Source of the DNA: Neisseria sp. Marseille-Q6792
GTDB lineage: Bacteria > Pseudomonadota > Gammaproteobacteria > Burkholderiales > Neisseriaceae
Length of the DNA: 64,000 bases
Direction: 5' to 3'
Assembly: GCF_943181435.1 (NCBI RefSeq)
Contig: NZ_OW969598.1
Location: 1,426,001-1,490,000 of the forward strand
Positions 36,400-51,264 of the stretch are shown in pieces. The position numbers and the translations under genes were made by a program. A model generated the notes under the pieces. The model saw only the letters and a program-made list of their open reading frames with translations. It ran no database searches and had not been told where the DNA came from. The stretch's first letter is position 1, and every line of letters begins with the position of its first letter.

Positions 36400-37416
36400 A
36401 TGACCGTCCTGATTACCGGCGGCACCGGCTTTATCGGTTCGCACACCGCCGTCTCACTCGTCCAATCCGGTTACGATGCCGTGATTCTGGATAATCTGTG
36501 CAACTCGTCTGCCGCCGTCCTCCCGCGCCTTCGGCAAATTACCGGCAGAAACATACCGTTTTATCAGGGCGACATCCGCGATCGTCAGATTTTGAGGCAG
36601 ATTTTTTCAGAACACGAAATCGAATCCGTCATCCATTTTGCCGGTTTGAAGGCAGTGGGGGAAAGCGTTGCCGAGCCGATGAAATATTACGGCAACAATG
36701 TTTACGGCAGCTTGGTGCTGGCGGAAGAAATGGCGCGCGCGGGCGTGTTCAAAATCGTATTCAGCTCGTCGGCAACCGTTTACGGCAATGCGGAAAAAGT
36801 CCCCTATACGGAAGATATGCGCCCAGGCGATACCGCTAATCCTTACGGTGCGTCCAAAGCGATGGTGGAACGGATGTTAACCGACATCCAAAAAGCCGAT
36901 CCGCGTTGGAGCGTGATTTTGTTGCGCTATTTCAACCCGATCGGCGCGCACGAAAGTGGTTTGATCGGCGAACAGCCCAACGGTATTCCCAACAACCTTT
37001 TGCCCTATATCTGCCAAGTGGCTTCGGGCAGGCTGCCGCAACTGTCGGTATTTGGCGGCGATTATCCGACCCCCGACGGTACAGGAATGCGCGACTATAT
37101 TCATGTGATGGATTTGGCAGAAGGGCATATCGCGGCAATGAAGGCAAAAGGCGGCCTTTCCGGCGTACATTTGTTCAACTTGGGTTCGGGGCGCGCCTAT
37201 TCCGTTTTGGAAATCATCCGCGCCTTTGAAGCCGCTTCTGGCTTAAATATTCCCTATCAAATCCAACCCCGCCGCGCCGGCGACTTGGCGTGTTCCTTTG
37301 CCGACCCGTCCCATACCAAACAAGAGACTGGCTGGGAAACCAAACGCAGCCTTGCGCAAATGATGGAGGATTCGTGGCGTTGGGTCAGCCGCAACCCCAA
37401 CGGATATGGGGATTAA
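36400..37416 (+). CDS. galE: UDP-glucose 4-epimerase
   Basis: 338 residues from ATG at [15 protein letters not shown], which is the NAD-binding Rossmann motif. The catalytic Ser and the Tyr-x3-Lys are in SSSATVYGN and NPYGASKAM. It interconverts UDP-Glc and UDP-Gal, needed for galactose in lipooligosaccharide. The stop codon abuts the rfbB start (TAAATG). Confidence 0.96.
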   Translation: MTVLITGGTGFIGSHTAVSLVQSGYDAVILDNLCNSSAAVLPRLRQITGRNIPFYQGDIRDRQILRQIFSEHEIESVIHFAGLKAVGESVAEPMKYYGNNVYGSLVLAEEMARAGVFKIVFSSSATVYGNAEKVPYTEDMRPGDTANPYGASKAMVERMLTDIQKADPRWSVILLRYFNPIGAHESGLIGEQPNGIPNNLLPYICQVASGRLPQLSVFGGDYPTPDGTGMRDYIHVMDLAEGHIAAMKAKGGLSGVHLFNLGSGRAYSVLEIIRAFEAASGLNIPYQIQPRRAGDLACSFADPSHTKQETGWETKRSLAQMMEDSWRWVSRNPNGYGD

Positions 37417-38499
37417 ATGCAAACCGCAAACAAAAAAACCATCCTCGTTACCGGCGGCGCGGGCTTTATCGGTTCTGCCGTTGTCCGTCATATTATCCAA
37501 AACACCCAAGATTCCGTCGTCAACCTCGACAAACTGACCTACGCGGGCAATCTCGAATCGCTGACCGACATTGCCGATAATCCCCGCTACGCTTTTGAAC
37601 GGGCAGACATTTGCGACCGCGCCGAACTTGACCGCGTGTTCGCACAATACCGGCCTGATGCCGTGATGCACTTGGCTGCGGAAAGCCATGTCGACCGCTC
37701 TATCGATTCGGCAGGCGAGTTTATCAAAACCAATATCGTCGGCACATTCAATCTGCTGGAAGCTGCGCGTGCCTACCGGCGGCAAATGCCGTCTGAACAG
37801 CGCGAAGCCTTCCGTTTCCACCATATTTCCACCGATGAAGTCTATGGCGATTTAGGCGGCACAGACGATTTGTTTACCGAAACCGCGCCCTACGCGCCGT
37901 CCAGTCCTTATGCCGCGTCTAAAGCATCTTCCGATCATCTTGTCCGCGCGTGGCAACGGACTTACGGGCTGCCCGCCATTGTCAGCAACTGTTCCAATAA
38001 TTACGGGCCCCGACAATTCCCCGAAAAACTCATCCCGCTGACGATTCTGAACGCGCTTTCCGGCAAACCGCTGCCTGTGTACGGCGACGGTATGCAAATC
38101 CGCGACTGGCTGTTTGTCGAAGACCATGCGCGTGCACTGTATCAGGTTGTTACCGAAGGTGTTGTCGGCGAAACCTACAATATTGGCGGCCACAATGAAA
38201 AAGCCAATATTGAAGTGGTCAAAACCATCTGCGCCCTGCTGGAAGAGCTTGTTCCTGAAAAACCGGCGGGTGTGGCACGTTATGAAGATTTGATTACCTT
38301 TGTCCCGGACCGCCCCGGCCATGACGTGCGCTATGCCATCGACGCAGCCAAAATCAGGCGGGATTTGGGCTGGCTGCCTTTGGAAACTTTTGAATCCGGC
38401 ATCCGCAAAACAGTACAATGGTATTTGAACAACAAAACCTGGTGGCAAAACGTATTGAACGGCAGCTACCGTTTGGAACGTTTAGGCACCGAAAAATAA
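37417..38499 (+). CDS. rfbB: dTDP-glucose 4,6-dehydratase
   Basis: 360 residues. NAD motif [16 protein letters not shown], active-site DE in [12 protein letters not shown], YxxxK in [11 protein letters not shown]. It makes dTDP-4-keto-6-deoxyglucose, step 2 of the dTDP-rhamnose path. Internal coding sequence includes an uptake sequence (MPSEQ). It follows galE with no gap. Confidence 0.95.
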   Translation: MQTANKKTILVTGGAGFIGSAVVRHIIQNTQDSVVNLDKLTYAGNLESLTDIADNPRYAFERADICDRAELDRVFAQYRPDAVMHLAAESHVDRSIDSAGEFIKTNIVGTFNLLEAARAYRRQMPSEQREAFRFHHISTDEVYGDLGGTDDLFTETAPYAPSSPYAASKASSDHLVRAWQRTYGLPAIVSNCSNNYGPRQFPEKLIPLTILNALSGKPLPVYGDGMQIRDWLFVEDHARALYQVVTEGVVGETYNIGGHNEKANIEVVKTICALLEELVPEKPAGVARYEDLITFVPDRPGHDVRYAIDAAKIRRDLGWLPLETFESGIRKTVQWYLNNKTWWQNVLNGSYRLERLGTEK

Positions 38500-38500
38500 G

Positions 38501-38539
38501 TTTTCAGACGGCCTGTTCCCATATTAGGCCGTCTGAAAA
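38501..38539 (+). terminator. Uptake-sequence inverted repeat between rfbB and rfbA
   Basis: TTTTCAGACGGCCT and AGGCCGTCTGAAAA around an 11-nt loop. It may be partial, since rfbA and rfbC act in the same path. Confidence 0.6.
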
Positions 38540-38575
38540 TCACGCAAACACACACTACTACTCAGGAGAAAACCC

Positions 38576-39442
38576 ATGAAAGGCATCATCCTTGCCGGAG
38601 GCAGCGGCACGCGCCTATACCCCATCACGCGCGGCGTATCCAAGCAGCTCCTGCCCGTGTACGACAAACCCATGATTTACTATCCCCTGTCCGTATTGAT
38701 GTTGGCAGGAATACGCGAAATCTTGGTCATCACTACTCCCGAAGACAATCCTTCTTTCAGACGGCTGCTCGGCGACGGCAGTGATTTCGGCATTTCCATC
38801 AGCTATGCCGTGCAACCCGCTCCCGACGGCTTGGCACAGGCATTCATCATCGGCGAAGAATTTATCGGTAACGACAACGTCTGCTTGGTTTTGGGCGACA
38901 ATATTTTTTACGGTCAGTCGTTTACGCAAACATTGCGGCAGGCGGCGGCAAAAAAACACGGCGCAACCGTGTTTGCTTATCAGGTCAAAAATCCCGAACG
39001 TTTCGGCGTGGTTGGATTTGACGAAAACTTCAACGTCCTGTCTATCGAAGAGAAACCGCAACGGCCCAAATCCGATTGGGCGGTAACCGGTTTGTACTTC
39101 TACGACAACCGCGCCGTCGAGTTCGCCAAACAGCTCAAACCGTCCGCACGCGGCGAATTGGAAATCTCCGACCTCAACCAAATGTATTTGGAAGACGGCT
39201 CGCTCTCCGTCCAAATCTTAGGACGCGGTTTCGCGTGGTTGGACACCGGCACCCACGAGAGCCTGCACGAAGCCGCTTCATTCGTCCAAACCGTGCAAAA
39301 TATCCAAAACCTGCACATCGCCTGCCTCGAAGAAATCGCCTGGCGCAACGGCTGGCTGACGAAAAAAAATGTGGAAACACAGGCAAAGCCTTTGGAAAAA
39401 ACCGCCTACGGGCAATACCTGCTGCGCCTGATCAGCAAATAA
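38576..39442 (+). CDS. rfbA: Glucose-1-phosphate thymidylyltransferase
   Basis: 288 residues. [20 protein letters not shown] is the nucleotide-binding signature; [20 protein letters not shown] is the family's second block. It makes dTDP-glucose from Glc-1-P and dTTP, step 1 of the rhamnose path. Ribosome site AGGAGA precedes the ATG. Confidence 0.95.
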   Translation: MKGIILAGGSGTRLYPITRGVSKQLLPVYDKPMIYYPLSVLMLAGIREILVITTPEDNPSFRRLLGDGSDFGISISYAVQPAPDGLAQAFIIGEEFIGNDNVCLVLGDNIFYGQSFTQTLRQAAAKKHGATVFAYQVKNPERFGVVGFDENFNVLSIEEKPQRPKSDWAVTGLYFYDNRAVEFAKQLKPSARGELEISDLNQMYLEDGSLSVQILGRGFAWLDTGTHESLHEAASFVQTVQNIQNLHIACLEEIAWRNGWLTKKNVETQAKPLEKTAYGQYLLRLISK

Positions 39443-39480
39443 ATGCCGTCTGAACGCCCCGACGGCTTTCAGACGGCATC
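39443..39480 (+). terminator. Uptake-sequence inverted repeat after rfbA
   Basis: AATGCCGTCTGAA and TTCAGACGGCAT with a 12-nt loop, directly after the rfbA stop. Confidence 0.65.
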
Positions 39481-39579
39481 CAAACCGTGCCGCGCCGGCA
39501 CCTTGACCGACCTACCGCACGGCGCGCATAAAAAATCAAACCGCAAAAAACAGCGGTAACGATACCGCCAAAGGACTTT

Positions 39580-40137
39580 ATGAACATCATCGACACCGCC
39601 CTCCCCGACGTAAAACTTTTAAAACCGCAAGTCTTCAAAGACGGACGCGGCTTTTTTATGGAAACCTTCCGCGACGGGTGGTTCAAAGAAAATATTGCTG
39701 ATCGAACTTTCGTGCAGGAAAACCACTCCAAATCCAGCAAAGGCGTATTGCGCGGCCTGCACTACCAAACCGAAAACACACAAGGCAAACTCGTGCGCGC
39801 AATTGCCGGAGAAGTATTCGACGTGGCCGTCGATATGCGAGAAGGTTCGCCGACTTTCGGCAAATGGGCGGGGGCAACCTTGTCGGCGCAAAACCGATAC
39901 CAGCTTTGGATACCCGAAGGCTTCGCACACGGTTTTTACGTTTTGAGCGACACGGCCGAACTTACCTACAAATGCACGGACTATTACAAGCCGGAAGCCG
40001 AACAGGTTTTAATATGGAACGACCCGGCAATAGGCATAGGCTGGCCGCTTCAAACCGAGCCGCTGCTGTCGCCCAAAGATCTTGCCGGTAAAGCATGGGC
40101 GCAAGCTGAAAAGCTCCGCCTTACGCTTTCCCGATAA
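39580..40137 (+). CDS. rfbC: dTDP-4-dehydrorhamnose 3,5-epimerase
   Basis: 185 residues, cupin fold. LRGLHYQTENTQGKLVRA carries the catalytic His; the DVAVDMREGSPTFGKW block is diagnostic. It epimerises the keto sugar from RfbB. No rfbD (reductase) follows, so the path to dTDP-rhamnose is incomplete here, as is usual at this Neisseria locus. Confidence 0.95.
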   Translation: MNIIDTALPDVKLLKPQVFKDGRGFFMETFRDGWFKENIADRTFVQENHSKSSKGVLRGLHYQTENTQGKLVRAIAGEVFDVAVDMREGSPTFGKWAGATLSAQNRYQLWIPEGFAHGFYVLSDTAELTYKCTDYYKPEAEQVLIWNDPAIGIGWPLQTEPLLSPKDLAGKAWAQAEKLRLTLSR

Positions 40138-40172
40138 AAAATGCCGTCTGAACGTTTCAGACGGCATTTTTT
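40137..40172. terminator. Shared uptake-sequence terminator
   Basis: AAAATGCCGTCTGAA and TTCAGACGGCATTTT with a 2-nt loop between converging rfbC and the OPT gene. Confidence 0.8.
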
Positions 40173-40180
40173 CCGACAGC

Positions 40181-42199
40181 CTACCTACCCGCCTTCAGTA
40201 CGCGCTGTGCAAAGAAAAACATCCCGGTAACGAAGAACGCCAAGCCCAACCATGAGGCGGCGGCATCCCAGTTTTGCAGATTCAACGCAAGCGGCGCGTC
40301 CGAGCCGCCGTTGGTCACGGAGAAGGCAATAATAAACGCCATAATCACACCAATCAGGCTTTCACCGACAATCAGGCCGGCGGAGAACAAGGTTCCGATG
40401 CGCTCGGCGTTTTTCAGACGGCCTTCACGGTTTTCCGCTTTTTTACCGATGATGTGTTTCAGCACCGCCGCCAACACTGCACCTGCCACGATGGGCATAT
40501 TGACGGACGGTGGCAGATAAATACCCATACCGACCGCAAGGACGGGCAGGGCAAGTTTACCGCCTGATGATTTTTTCAACACCAAATCGACGACGATTAA
40601 TACCGCGCCAATCGCGATGCCGGTAAAGATGTAGACCCATTCAAGGTTGTGGGCGAAAATGCCCGACGCGATGGTCGTCATCAAAGTCGCTTGAGGGGCT
40701 GCCAAAGCCTGCGCCGCATCCATGCCTTCGCGCGGCATTGCGCCGGTAAAGCCGTAGGCTTCGTAAAGCAGTTCCAACACGGGCGAAATAACCAGCGCAC
40801 CGACGATGCAGCCAATAATCAGGGCGACTTGCTGCCGCCAAGGTGTGGCTTTGAGCAGGTAGCCGGTTTTCAAGTCTTGCAGGTTGTCATTGGAAATCGA
40901 AGCCACGCAGATTACTGCCGAGCCGCAGAAAAGCGTCAACGCCAGTAAGAATTTGCGGTTGGCTTCATCCGCCATCAAACCGCCTGATTCGCCCACAACC
41001 AATAAAACCAGCGAAATGATAACAATGGAAACGATGCCCACGCCGGAAATCGGGCTGGAAGACGAGCCGACCAAACCCGCCATATAACCGCAGGCGGCGG
41101 CGACCAAAAAGCCGATGATGGAAGCCAAAAACGTGCAAACGACCACTAAAAGCCAAGCCATGCCGCCCGTAATGTGCGAATCGCCGATAAAGTGGTAAAA
41201 CGACACGCCTAGAATAAACATCATAGACAATACCCAGAAAATCATGGCTTTAGGCGACAAATCCTGTTCAGCGCGTTCTGTAGCGGGCGCACCGCCGCCA
41301 AAACTCTTGAACGACATCTTCATGCCTTCCACCATTGGCTTGAGCAGCATCAACAGCGTCCAAACCGCCGCGATACCTATGGTTCCCGCACCGATAAAAC
41401 GCACTTTTTCCTTCCACAGCTTCATCGCAAACGCCGCCATTTCCATATCGGAAGGCTGGGGAATATGTGAGGAGAAATACGGCACGGCAATGCCCCAAGC
41501 AATCGAAATGCCCAACAGGATGGCGATACCGCCCGTCAGTCCGACCAAATAGCCCGCGCCCAACAATGCCAGTGAAAAGCCCATCGGCAGTTGGAAAATC
41601 GCCGTACCGCTTTTAAACCAATAACTCGCGCTGTCGGCAATCACACGCAGACCTCCGGCGCAAAAGCTCATCAATCCCGCCAACGCGCCGCCTGCCGCCA
41701 GCTCTTTGATGCCGCTGCCGCCCTGACGGTCATCCCCTTCTTCATGACCGCCCACTTTCAAAATTTCAGCAGCCGCCACGCCTTCCGGATAAGGCAGATC
41801 GCTTTTTACCACCATCGCGTAACGCAGCGGAATGGTAAAAATCACCCCCAAAATCCCGCCGGCAATACATAAAAGCGTCGTCTGCCAGAACGGGAAACCG
41901 CTCCAGTAGCCCGCCATCAACAAACCGGGCAGGACGAAGATGATGGTTGAAAGCGTACCCGCAGCCGAGGCTTGGGTCTGCACCATGTTGTTTTCCAAAA
42001 TATTACTGCCTTTGAAAAACTTTAAAACCGCCATCGAGATTACTGCTGCAGGAATCGACGATGCAAAGGTCAGCCCGACTTTCAAGCCGAGATAAACGTT
42101 AGACGCAGTAAAAATTACGGTAATCAATGCGCCGAGTATCATGCCACGGAGCGTCAGTTCGCGGTATTCTTCTACCGAACCGGATAAAGATTTATTCAT
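40181..42199 (-). CDS. OPT-family oligopeptide transporter
   Basis: 672 residues from ATG at MNKSLSGSVEEYRELTLRGM. About 15-16 hydrophobic helices. The N-terminal ELTLRGMILGALITVIFTAS and the long glycine-rich segments are typical of the OPT family (prokaryotic type). Family members import oligopeptides or metal-chelate complexes with protons across the inner membrane; the substrate is unknown. It converges on rfbC. Confidence 0.9.
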   Translation of the reverse strand: MNKSLSGSVEEYRELTLRGMILGALITVIFTASNVYLGLKVGLTFASSIPAAVISMAVLKFFKGSNILENNMVQTQASAAGTLSTIIFVLPGLLMAGYWSGFPFWQTTLLCIAGGILGVIFTIPLRYAMVVKSDLPYPEGVAAAEILKVGGHEEGDDRQGGSGIKELAAGGALAGLMSFCAGGLRVIADSASYWFKSGTAIFQLPMGFSLALLGAGYLVGLTGGIAILLGISIAWGIAVPYFSSHIPQPSDMEMAAFAMKLWKEKVRFIGAGTIGIAAVWTLLMLLKPMVEGMKMSFKSFGGGAPATERAEQDLSPKAMIFWVLSMMFILGVSFYHFIGDSHITGGMAWLLVVVCTFLASIIGFLVAAACGYMAGLVGSSSSPISGVGIVSIVIISLVLLVVGESGGLMADEANRKFLLALTLFCGSAVICVASISNDNLQDLKTGYLLKATPWRQQVALIIGCIVGALVISPVLELLYEAYGFTGAMPREGMDAAQALAAPQATLMTTIASGIFAHNLEWVYIFTGIAIGAVLIVVDLVLKKSSGGKLALPVLAVGMGIYLPPSVNMPIVAGAVLAAVLKHIIGKKAENREGRLKNAERIGTLFSAGLIVGESLIGVIMAFIIAFSVTNGGSDAPLALNLQNWDAAASWLGLAFFVTGMFFFAQRVLKAGR

Positions 42200-42335
42200 T
42201 ATTCTTCCTTTGACAACAGACTCCCGCATATTGTTGGCAATATGTCATAATGTCAAGTTTTAAAAAGAACAGTTAAAAACAGCTATCCTAACCTACACCA
42301 TACTTCCTTGAAAATAAAAACTATTTCCAAACAAA

Positions 42336-42379
42336 CAAAAACAGCCGTATCAGGGATATTACCCGATACGGCTGCTTGT
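42336..42379 (-). terminator. Terminator after dnaJ
   Basis: Stem AGCCGTATC-GGG with complement CCCGATACGGCT and flanking A/T runs, 16 bp past the dnaJ stop. Not an uptake-sequence pair. Confidence 0.8.
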
Positions 42380-42394
42380 TTCCGAACCTTAAAA

Positions 42395-43516
42395 TCAATC
42401 AAACAAATCGCGCAGCTTGTCTAAAAACGATTTCTTGCGCGGCGTTTGGTTTTCCAAGCCGGTAGAAATCCGCTCAAATTCTTCCAAAAGCTCTTTTTGA
42501 CGGTCAGTCAAATTGACAGGCGTTTCGACAACAATATGGCAGTACAAATCACCGATTGCACTACTGCGCAACGATTTGACACCCTTACCTTTCACACGCA
42601 TCCTTCTGCCTGTCTGGGTTTCTTTTGGAACAGTAAGCTTAACCTTGCCGTCCAACGTCGGTACTTCCAACTCACCGCCCAGAGCAGCCGTGGCAAAACT
42701 AATCGGCAGTTCGCAATGCAAATCCAAACCATCGCGTTGGAAAATCTTATGGGCCCTGATACGCACCGTTACATACAAATCGCCTGCAGGCGCACCATGC
42801 CTTCCCGGCTCGCCTTCCCCGCTCAAACGGATACGTTGTCCGTCATCTATGCCTGCAGGAATATTGACTTCTACAGCCTTGCCGGTTTTATTCCGTCCTT
42901 CCCCATGACATTTAATACAAGGGTCTTTAATATGCTTACCTGTACCATGACAAGTCGGACAAGTCTGTTGCATACGGAAAATCGCCTGCTGGATGTGCAC
43001 CGTACCCGAGCCTTTACAAGTCGGACAGGTTTCAGGGGATGTCCCGGGTTTCGCGCCGCTGCCGTTACAGACATCACACGCTTCATAAGTCGGAATATTG
43101 ATGCGTTTCTTCACGCCTTTTGCTGCTTCTTCAAGCGTGATTTCGATACCGACTTGAACATCCTCACCCTGATAATCAGGCTGGGCACGCCCCGAACCGC
43201 CTCCAAACATTTGGCTGAAAATATCCCCAAAGTCAAAACCTTGAGCACCACCAAATCCGCCAAACCCTCCAAATCCTCCTTGACCTCCTCCTTCAAATGC
43301 CGCATGACCGTATTGGTCGTACATAGCACGCTTTTCTTTATCGGACAAAGTTTCATATGCCTTTTGTACTTCTTTAAACTTCTCTTCCGCCTCTTTATCA
43401 TCAGGATTACGGTCAGGATGATACTTCATTGCCAATTTACGGTAGGCTTTTTTAATTTCTTCATCGGTAGCTGTTCTTGCTACACCCAACGTCGCGTAAA
43501 AATCTTGATTACTCAT
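42395..43516 (-). CDS. dnaJ: Chaperone DnaJ
   Basis: 373 residues. J domain with HPD in KYHPDRNPD (about 33-35), Gly/Phe-rich linker, and four zinc-binding repeats: [32 protein letters not shown]. The C-terminal substrate domains follow. It stimulates DnaK ATPase and binds unfolded proteins. dnaK is not adjacent. Confidence 0.97.
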   Translation of the reverse strand: MSNQDFYATLGVARTATDEEIKKAYRKLAMKYHPDRNPDDKEAEEKFKEVQKAYETLSDKEKRAMYDQYGHAAFEGGGQGGFGGFGGFGGAQGFDFGDIFSQMFGGGSGRAQPDYQGEDVQVGIEITLEEAAKGVKKRINIPTYEACDVCNGSGAKPGTSPETCPTCKGSGTVHIQQAIFRMQQTCPTCHGTGKHIKDPCIKCHGEGRNKTGKAVEVNIPAGIDDGQRIRLSGEGEPGRHGAPAGDLYVTVRIRAHKIFQRDGLDLHCELPISFATAALGGELEVPTLDGKVKLTVPKETQTGRRMRVKGKGVKSLRSSAIGDLYCHIVVETPVNLTDRQKELLEEFERISTGLENQTPRKKSFLDKLRDLFD

Positions 43517-43550
43517 CTTTTCATCTAATTCAAAATAAAATTACCAGTAA

Positions 43551-43578
43551 AATAAGGGCAACAGAATAAAACACAAGG
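43551..43578 (-). promoter_or_regulatory. Possible sigma-32 heat-shock promoter of dnaJ
   Basis: On the minus strand CCTTGTG and, about 13 nt on, CCCTTATT. These resemble the heat-shock consensus CTTGAAA / CCCCATnT at a suitable distance, 35 bp before the dnaJ ATG. Two positions in each half deviate. Confidence 0.35.
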
Positions 43579-43689
43579 TTTCCAAAACAAAAACCGTCTT
43601 TCAGACGGCATTTCTCCTTCTACTATGTTGAGGGTGTATCGGATATCAACATCTTTATCTACCCAGTAATTAAAAAGACAAAATTTTTA

Positions 43690-44415
43690 TTCTGCCCCAA
43701 CCTATCTAGCCGTTAAAAAAGGAAGAAGCAAAAAACAAGCTCATTCAGCTGATATAAAACCGATAAACGGTCATCATACGATATTTGTACATACCTTCAA
43801 ATACAGCTCAAAATGCTCTTGAGGAATACCGTTAAACTTACGGAATTTACATTTTGGTTTCTAAAAATTCTAAATTCCGTTAATAAGGTTTTATCGTTGT
43901 GGAAATGTATACTGTGATTGATGTGGAAGCGGGTAAATCCGTTTACATCCAATATGTCATAACTGTAGTAGCAGCCGATATAAATAACGCTATCAGGTTT
44001 AACCTGTTAAAGGATAATCGGCAACAATAAGCGGCTATCTAGATATTCGGTACCGAAACGCTGAAAACCTTACCATCGCGCTTTAAAACCCGATTACGAT
44101 TACGGCGACTTTCCCGGCTGATCCGCGACTGCATTTGCCTTTACAGTGTCTATCAAATAGCTTTCGTCGGGCTACCACTTCTCCGTTGAAGATCTCTAAA
44201 TACGGACTATTCTGATAGATAGGTAGACGTAAACAGTGAAAATAATGGGTGGAGGCATTTTTGTTTACGCCAATCCATTCAGAATAGCTGTTATGGTTGT
44301 GATGCCTGTAACAAATAGTCCAATGAGCCTGTTTTGCTTATATCGGCTTAGCAACTTTCTCTCATGGGATAATTCTGACTCAGATGTAAATATCCCTAGT
44401 TATTTAGGACGACTT
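43690..44415 (-). pseudogene. IS1016-like (IS1595 family) transposase remnant
   Basis: Translating the minus strand in shifting frames gives successive matches to my recollection of the IS1016 transposase: LLSRYKQNRLIGLFVTGITT, GVNKNASTHYFHCLRLPIYQ, NSPYLEIFNGEV, QVKPDSVIY, YSYDILDVNGFTRFHINHS and KFNGIPQEHFELYLK. At least four frame breaks and stops are present, so it is inactive. TCCTAAATAACTAGGGATAT near 44400 resembles the IS1016 end. It fills most of the 1-kb gap between dnaJ and comEA; no other gene is seen there. Confidence 0.75.
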
Positions 44416-44528
44416 CTAAAAGAAAACATAAATTATTTCCTTATGAAAATAATATGAAACTTCAAATTCCCATATTAAAAAACAGGGAAGTTCCCAAATA
44501 TCCCTCAAACATTAATCTAAATCCCCAG

Positions 44529-44564
44529 AAAAAAGGGCGTCAGACTCTTATCTGACACCCTTTT
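44529..44564 (-). terminator. Terminator after comEA
   Basis: AAAAGGGCGTCAGA and TCTGACACCCTTTT around a 6-nt loop (one A-C mismatch), ending with T residues, 15 bp past the comEA stop. Confidence 0.8.
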
Positions 44565-44578
44565 ATTTCCTTACCGCC

Positions 44579-44878
44579 CTACTTTTTAGTAGCCGGTAAA
44601 GCCGGTTTGGCAGTGGCCTTAGCCGCAGGCGCGCCGACAGAAGCCTGGTCCTTCAGCTTCGCCAACACCGCAGGGCCGATACCCTTAACCTTCGTCAACT
44701 CATCCACAGACTTGAACGCACCGTTTTGCGCACGGTATTCCACAATGGCCTTTGCCTTCGCCGGACCTATTCCCGGCAGCGCCTCCAATTCCTGCTGAGA
44801 AGCGGCATTGACGTTTACCGCAGCAAAAGAGAAGGCGCAGGAGAACAGCATACAGAACAATACAAACATTTTTTTCAT
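44579..44878 (-). CDS. comEA: ComEA-type competence protein
   Basis: 99 residues. Signal peptide (MKKMFVLFCMLFSCAFSFAA) then a double helix-hairpin-helix (LEALPGIGPAKAKAIVEY and LTKVKGIGPAVLAKLKD) and an Ala/Lys-rich tail. It binds incoming double-stranded DNA in the periplasm and ratchets it in after pilus retraction. It lies just downstream of the 5S gene; in Neisseria a copy of this gene is known next to each rRNA operon. Confidence 0.93.
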   Translation of the reverse strand: MKKMFVLFCMLFSCAFSFAAVNVNAASQQELEALPGIGPAKAKAIVEYRAQNGAFKSVDELTKVKGIGPAVLAKLKDQASVGAPAAKATAKPALPATKK

Positions 44879-45024
44879 GGTTTTTCCTTCAACGTGTGGT
44901 AAATAATAAAATTACGTCATTTTAAAATGAATATCCCAAAGTTTCAAGTTGTCCCTCCACAAACCCAACCGGACACCGTACAGATACCGTCCTACCACCC
45001 CCGACATTTTTTCCGGGCAAAGCA

Positions 45025-45050
45025 AAAACCCCCGGATATCCGGGGGTTTT
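45025..45050 (-). terminator. rRNA operon terminator
   Basis: AAAACCCCCGGA and TCCGGGGGTTTT, a perfect GC-rich stem with T run, about 10 bp past the 5S gene. Confidence 0.88.
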
Positions 45051-45060
45051 CTGAATGGGT

Positions 45061-45175
45061 GTTTGGCAGTGACCTACTTTCGCATGGAAGAACCACACTA
45101 TCATCGGCGCTGAGTCGTTTCACGGTCCTGTTCGGGATGGGAAGGCGTGGGACCAACTCGCTATGGCCGCCAAAC
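45061..45175 (-). rRNA. rrf: 5S ribosomal RNA
   Basis: Terminal stem TTTGGCGGCC / complement, loops CGAACAGG and GTGGTTCTTCCATG, length about 115 nt, in the standard position after 23S. Ends approximate to a few bases. Confidence 0.93.
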
Positions 45176-45273
45176 TTAAACTGTTACAAATCGGTAAAGC
45201 CTTAATCAATATATTCGGTAATGACTGAATCAGTCAGTAAGCTTTTATCTCTTGAAGTTCTTCAAATGATAGA

Positions 45274-48163
<2,890 letters not shown>

Positions 48164-48420
48164 TATCATTTCAAGAACTTCTTTGACTTCGTTTACCTAC
48201 CCGTTGACTAGGGAAGTAAACTTGAAATTCCTACTTTGATAAAGCTTACTGCTTTGTTGTGTCTTAATCCTGCCTTTTGTGTTTCAGGATTAAGTCGATA
48301 CAATCATCACCCAAATACTGTGTTTGTTTTCTTTTCTCTTGCGAGAGATTTTTACCCTTTGCAAAGGGTAAAAATCAAAACAAACTCATTGTCTTTGTTT
48401 GTTGATTTCGGCTTTCCAAT

Positions 48421-48432
48421 TTGTTAAAGATC
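48421..48432 (-). promoter_or_regulatory. boxA in the 16S-23S spacer
   Basis: Minus strand GATCTTTAACAA, a near-consensus boxA where the Nus factors load for ribosomal antitermination. Confidence 0.6.
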
Positions 48433-48533
48433 GATGCGTCGTTATTTTACTCCGCAAATCAAAATAAGTTGCTATAAAATATAAAAGTACAAATAAAATA
48501 AAAGCAACTGGATTACTTTGATTTGCAAAGTTT

Positions 48534-48609
48534 TGGTGGAGGCAAACGGGATCGAACCGATGACCCCCTGCTTGCAAAGCAGGTGCTCTACCAACTGAGC
48601 TATGCCCCC
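48534..48609 (-). tRNA. tRNA-Ala (TGC anticodon)
   Basis: 76-nt cloverleaf: acceptor GGGGGCA, anticodon loop TTTGCAA, ACCA end encoded. In the 16S-23S spacer after tRNA-Ile. Confidence 0.96.
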
Positions 48610-48614
48610 GTTAT

Positions 48615-48691
<77 letters not shown>

Positions 48692-48788
48692 GGATTCTCT
48701 TCTTAAGCGAACCTTGCCTTCACTCAAGCTTCTTCCGCATCTTTTCAGTTTACCGATAAGTGTGAATGCCTAAAGCCTCTTCTTTCTC

Positions 48789-50333
<1,545 letters not shown>

Positions 50334-50457
50334 ATCTCTAACTTTTTAACTTCTGGTCTGCTTCAAAGAAACCAACAGGACAATGTTCAAAACATTATCT
50401 TGTCTGTCTTTCAAACAGTGTGAGGCTCAAGGCACTCACACTTATCGGTAATCTGTT

Positions 50458-50469
50458 TTGTTAAAGAGC
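50458..50469 (-). promoter_or_regulatory. Leader boxA of the rRNA operon
   Basis: Minus strand GCTCTTTAACAA matches the boxA consensus (TGCTCTTTAACA) between promoter and 16S. Confidence 0.75.
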
Positions 50470-50516
50470 GTTTGAACTGCTTCATCACCGCCGTTTCGTC
50501 AGCAGCGAAGAAGCGA

Positions 50517-50545
50517 ACTATACGCTTGAAGACGTATACGGTCAA
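50517..50545 (-). promoter_or_regulatory. rRNA operon promoter with UP element
   Basis: Minus strand: -35 TTGACC, 17-nt spacer, -10 TATAGT. An AT-rich stretch directly upstream (50557-50579, AATAATTAAAAAAA) fits an UP element. The leader to 16S is about 180 nt. Confidence 0.85.
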
Positions 50546-50705
50546 TACCTCATCTTGCTTTTTTTAATTATTTTCTCCATCTCGCTGTCTGATAAGGTTT
50601 TTTTATTTCGCCACAAACTACATCCGACTCGAAATTTACCTACACCTCTCTTATCTACTCCCCCTTTTTTCTGTCATATGGTTTGAAAATAACCAAAAGG
50701 CAAAT

Positions 50706-51122
50706 TTAGTCGGCAAACTGTTTTTTCATTCTCTCACGCCGCTCTTGCGCCTCTACGGATAAAGTGGCTGTCGGGCGTGCCAGCAGCCGCTTCAGACCGA
50801 TAGGCTCTCCTGTATCGGCACAGAATCCATAATCCCCTTCATCAATATTGCGGATGGTTGCCTGTATTTTACTAAGGAGTTTACGCTCCCTATCCCGTGT
50901 ACGAAGTTCCAATGCATACTCTTCCTCCTGCGTAGCACGGTCGGCAGGATCAGGGGTTGATTCATGTTCCTGGAGATGCCCTGTCGTAACAGATGCATTC
51001 TCTATGAGTTCATCTTGCATTTTAACCAGCAATTCACGAAAAAAAGCCAAATGGTCGTCATTCATATAATCGTCTTCCGGCCCATTCCAATTCAAAATAT
51101 CTTGTTCTGTCAGCTTTGCCAT
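50706..51122 (-). CDS. dksA: RNA polymerase-binding factor DksA
   Basis: 138 residues. Coiled-coil with the two acidic tip residues (STPDPADRATQEEEY) and a C-terminal zinc-finger-like region (YGFCADTGEPIGLKRLLARP). The second Cys pair of the usual C4 finger is missing: only one Cys is visible, at the CADTGEP position, so this is a Cys-poor DksA form. It works with ppGpp in the polymerase secondary channel. It lies upstream of the rRNA operon, which such factors typically repress. Confidence 0.92.
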   Translation of the reverse strand: MAKLTEQDILNWNGPEDDYMNDDHLAFFRELLVKMQDELIENASVTTGHLQEHESTPDPADRATQEEEYALELRTRDRERKLLSKIQATIRNIDEGDYGFCADTGEPIGLKRLLARPTATLSVEAQERRERMKKQFAD

Positions 51123-51264
51123 AATGTATGTCCTCTCGGTTCACCGAAAAAAAGCACCACAAAGTGGCTTTATTCCTTTGATTTTTATAAGGCTTATTGC
51201 CTAAGGCGTTTTTGAAAACGCGCATCATAACACGTTTTGGATTAGTTTTTTTATTTTCTTTACA

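Noticed and set aside
44236-44457. 73-codon plus-strand frame between dnaJ and comEA
   Set aside because: The opposite strand encodes recognisable IS1016 transposase pieces over the same bases.
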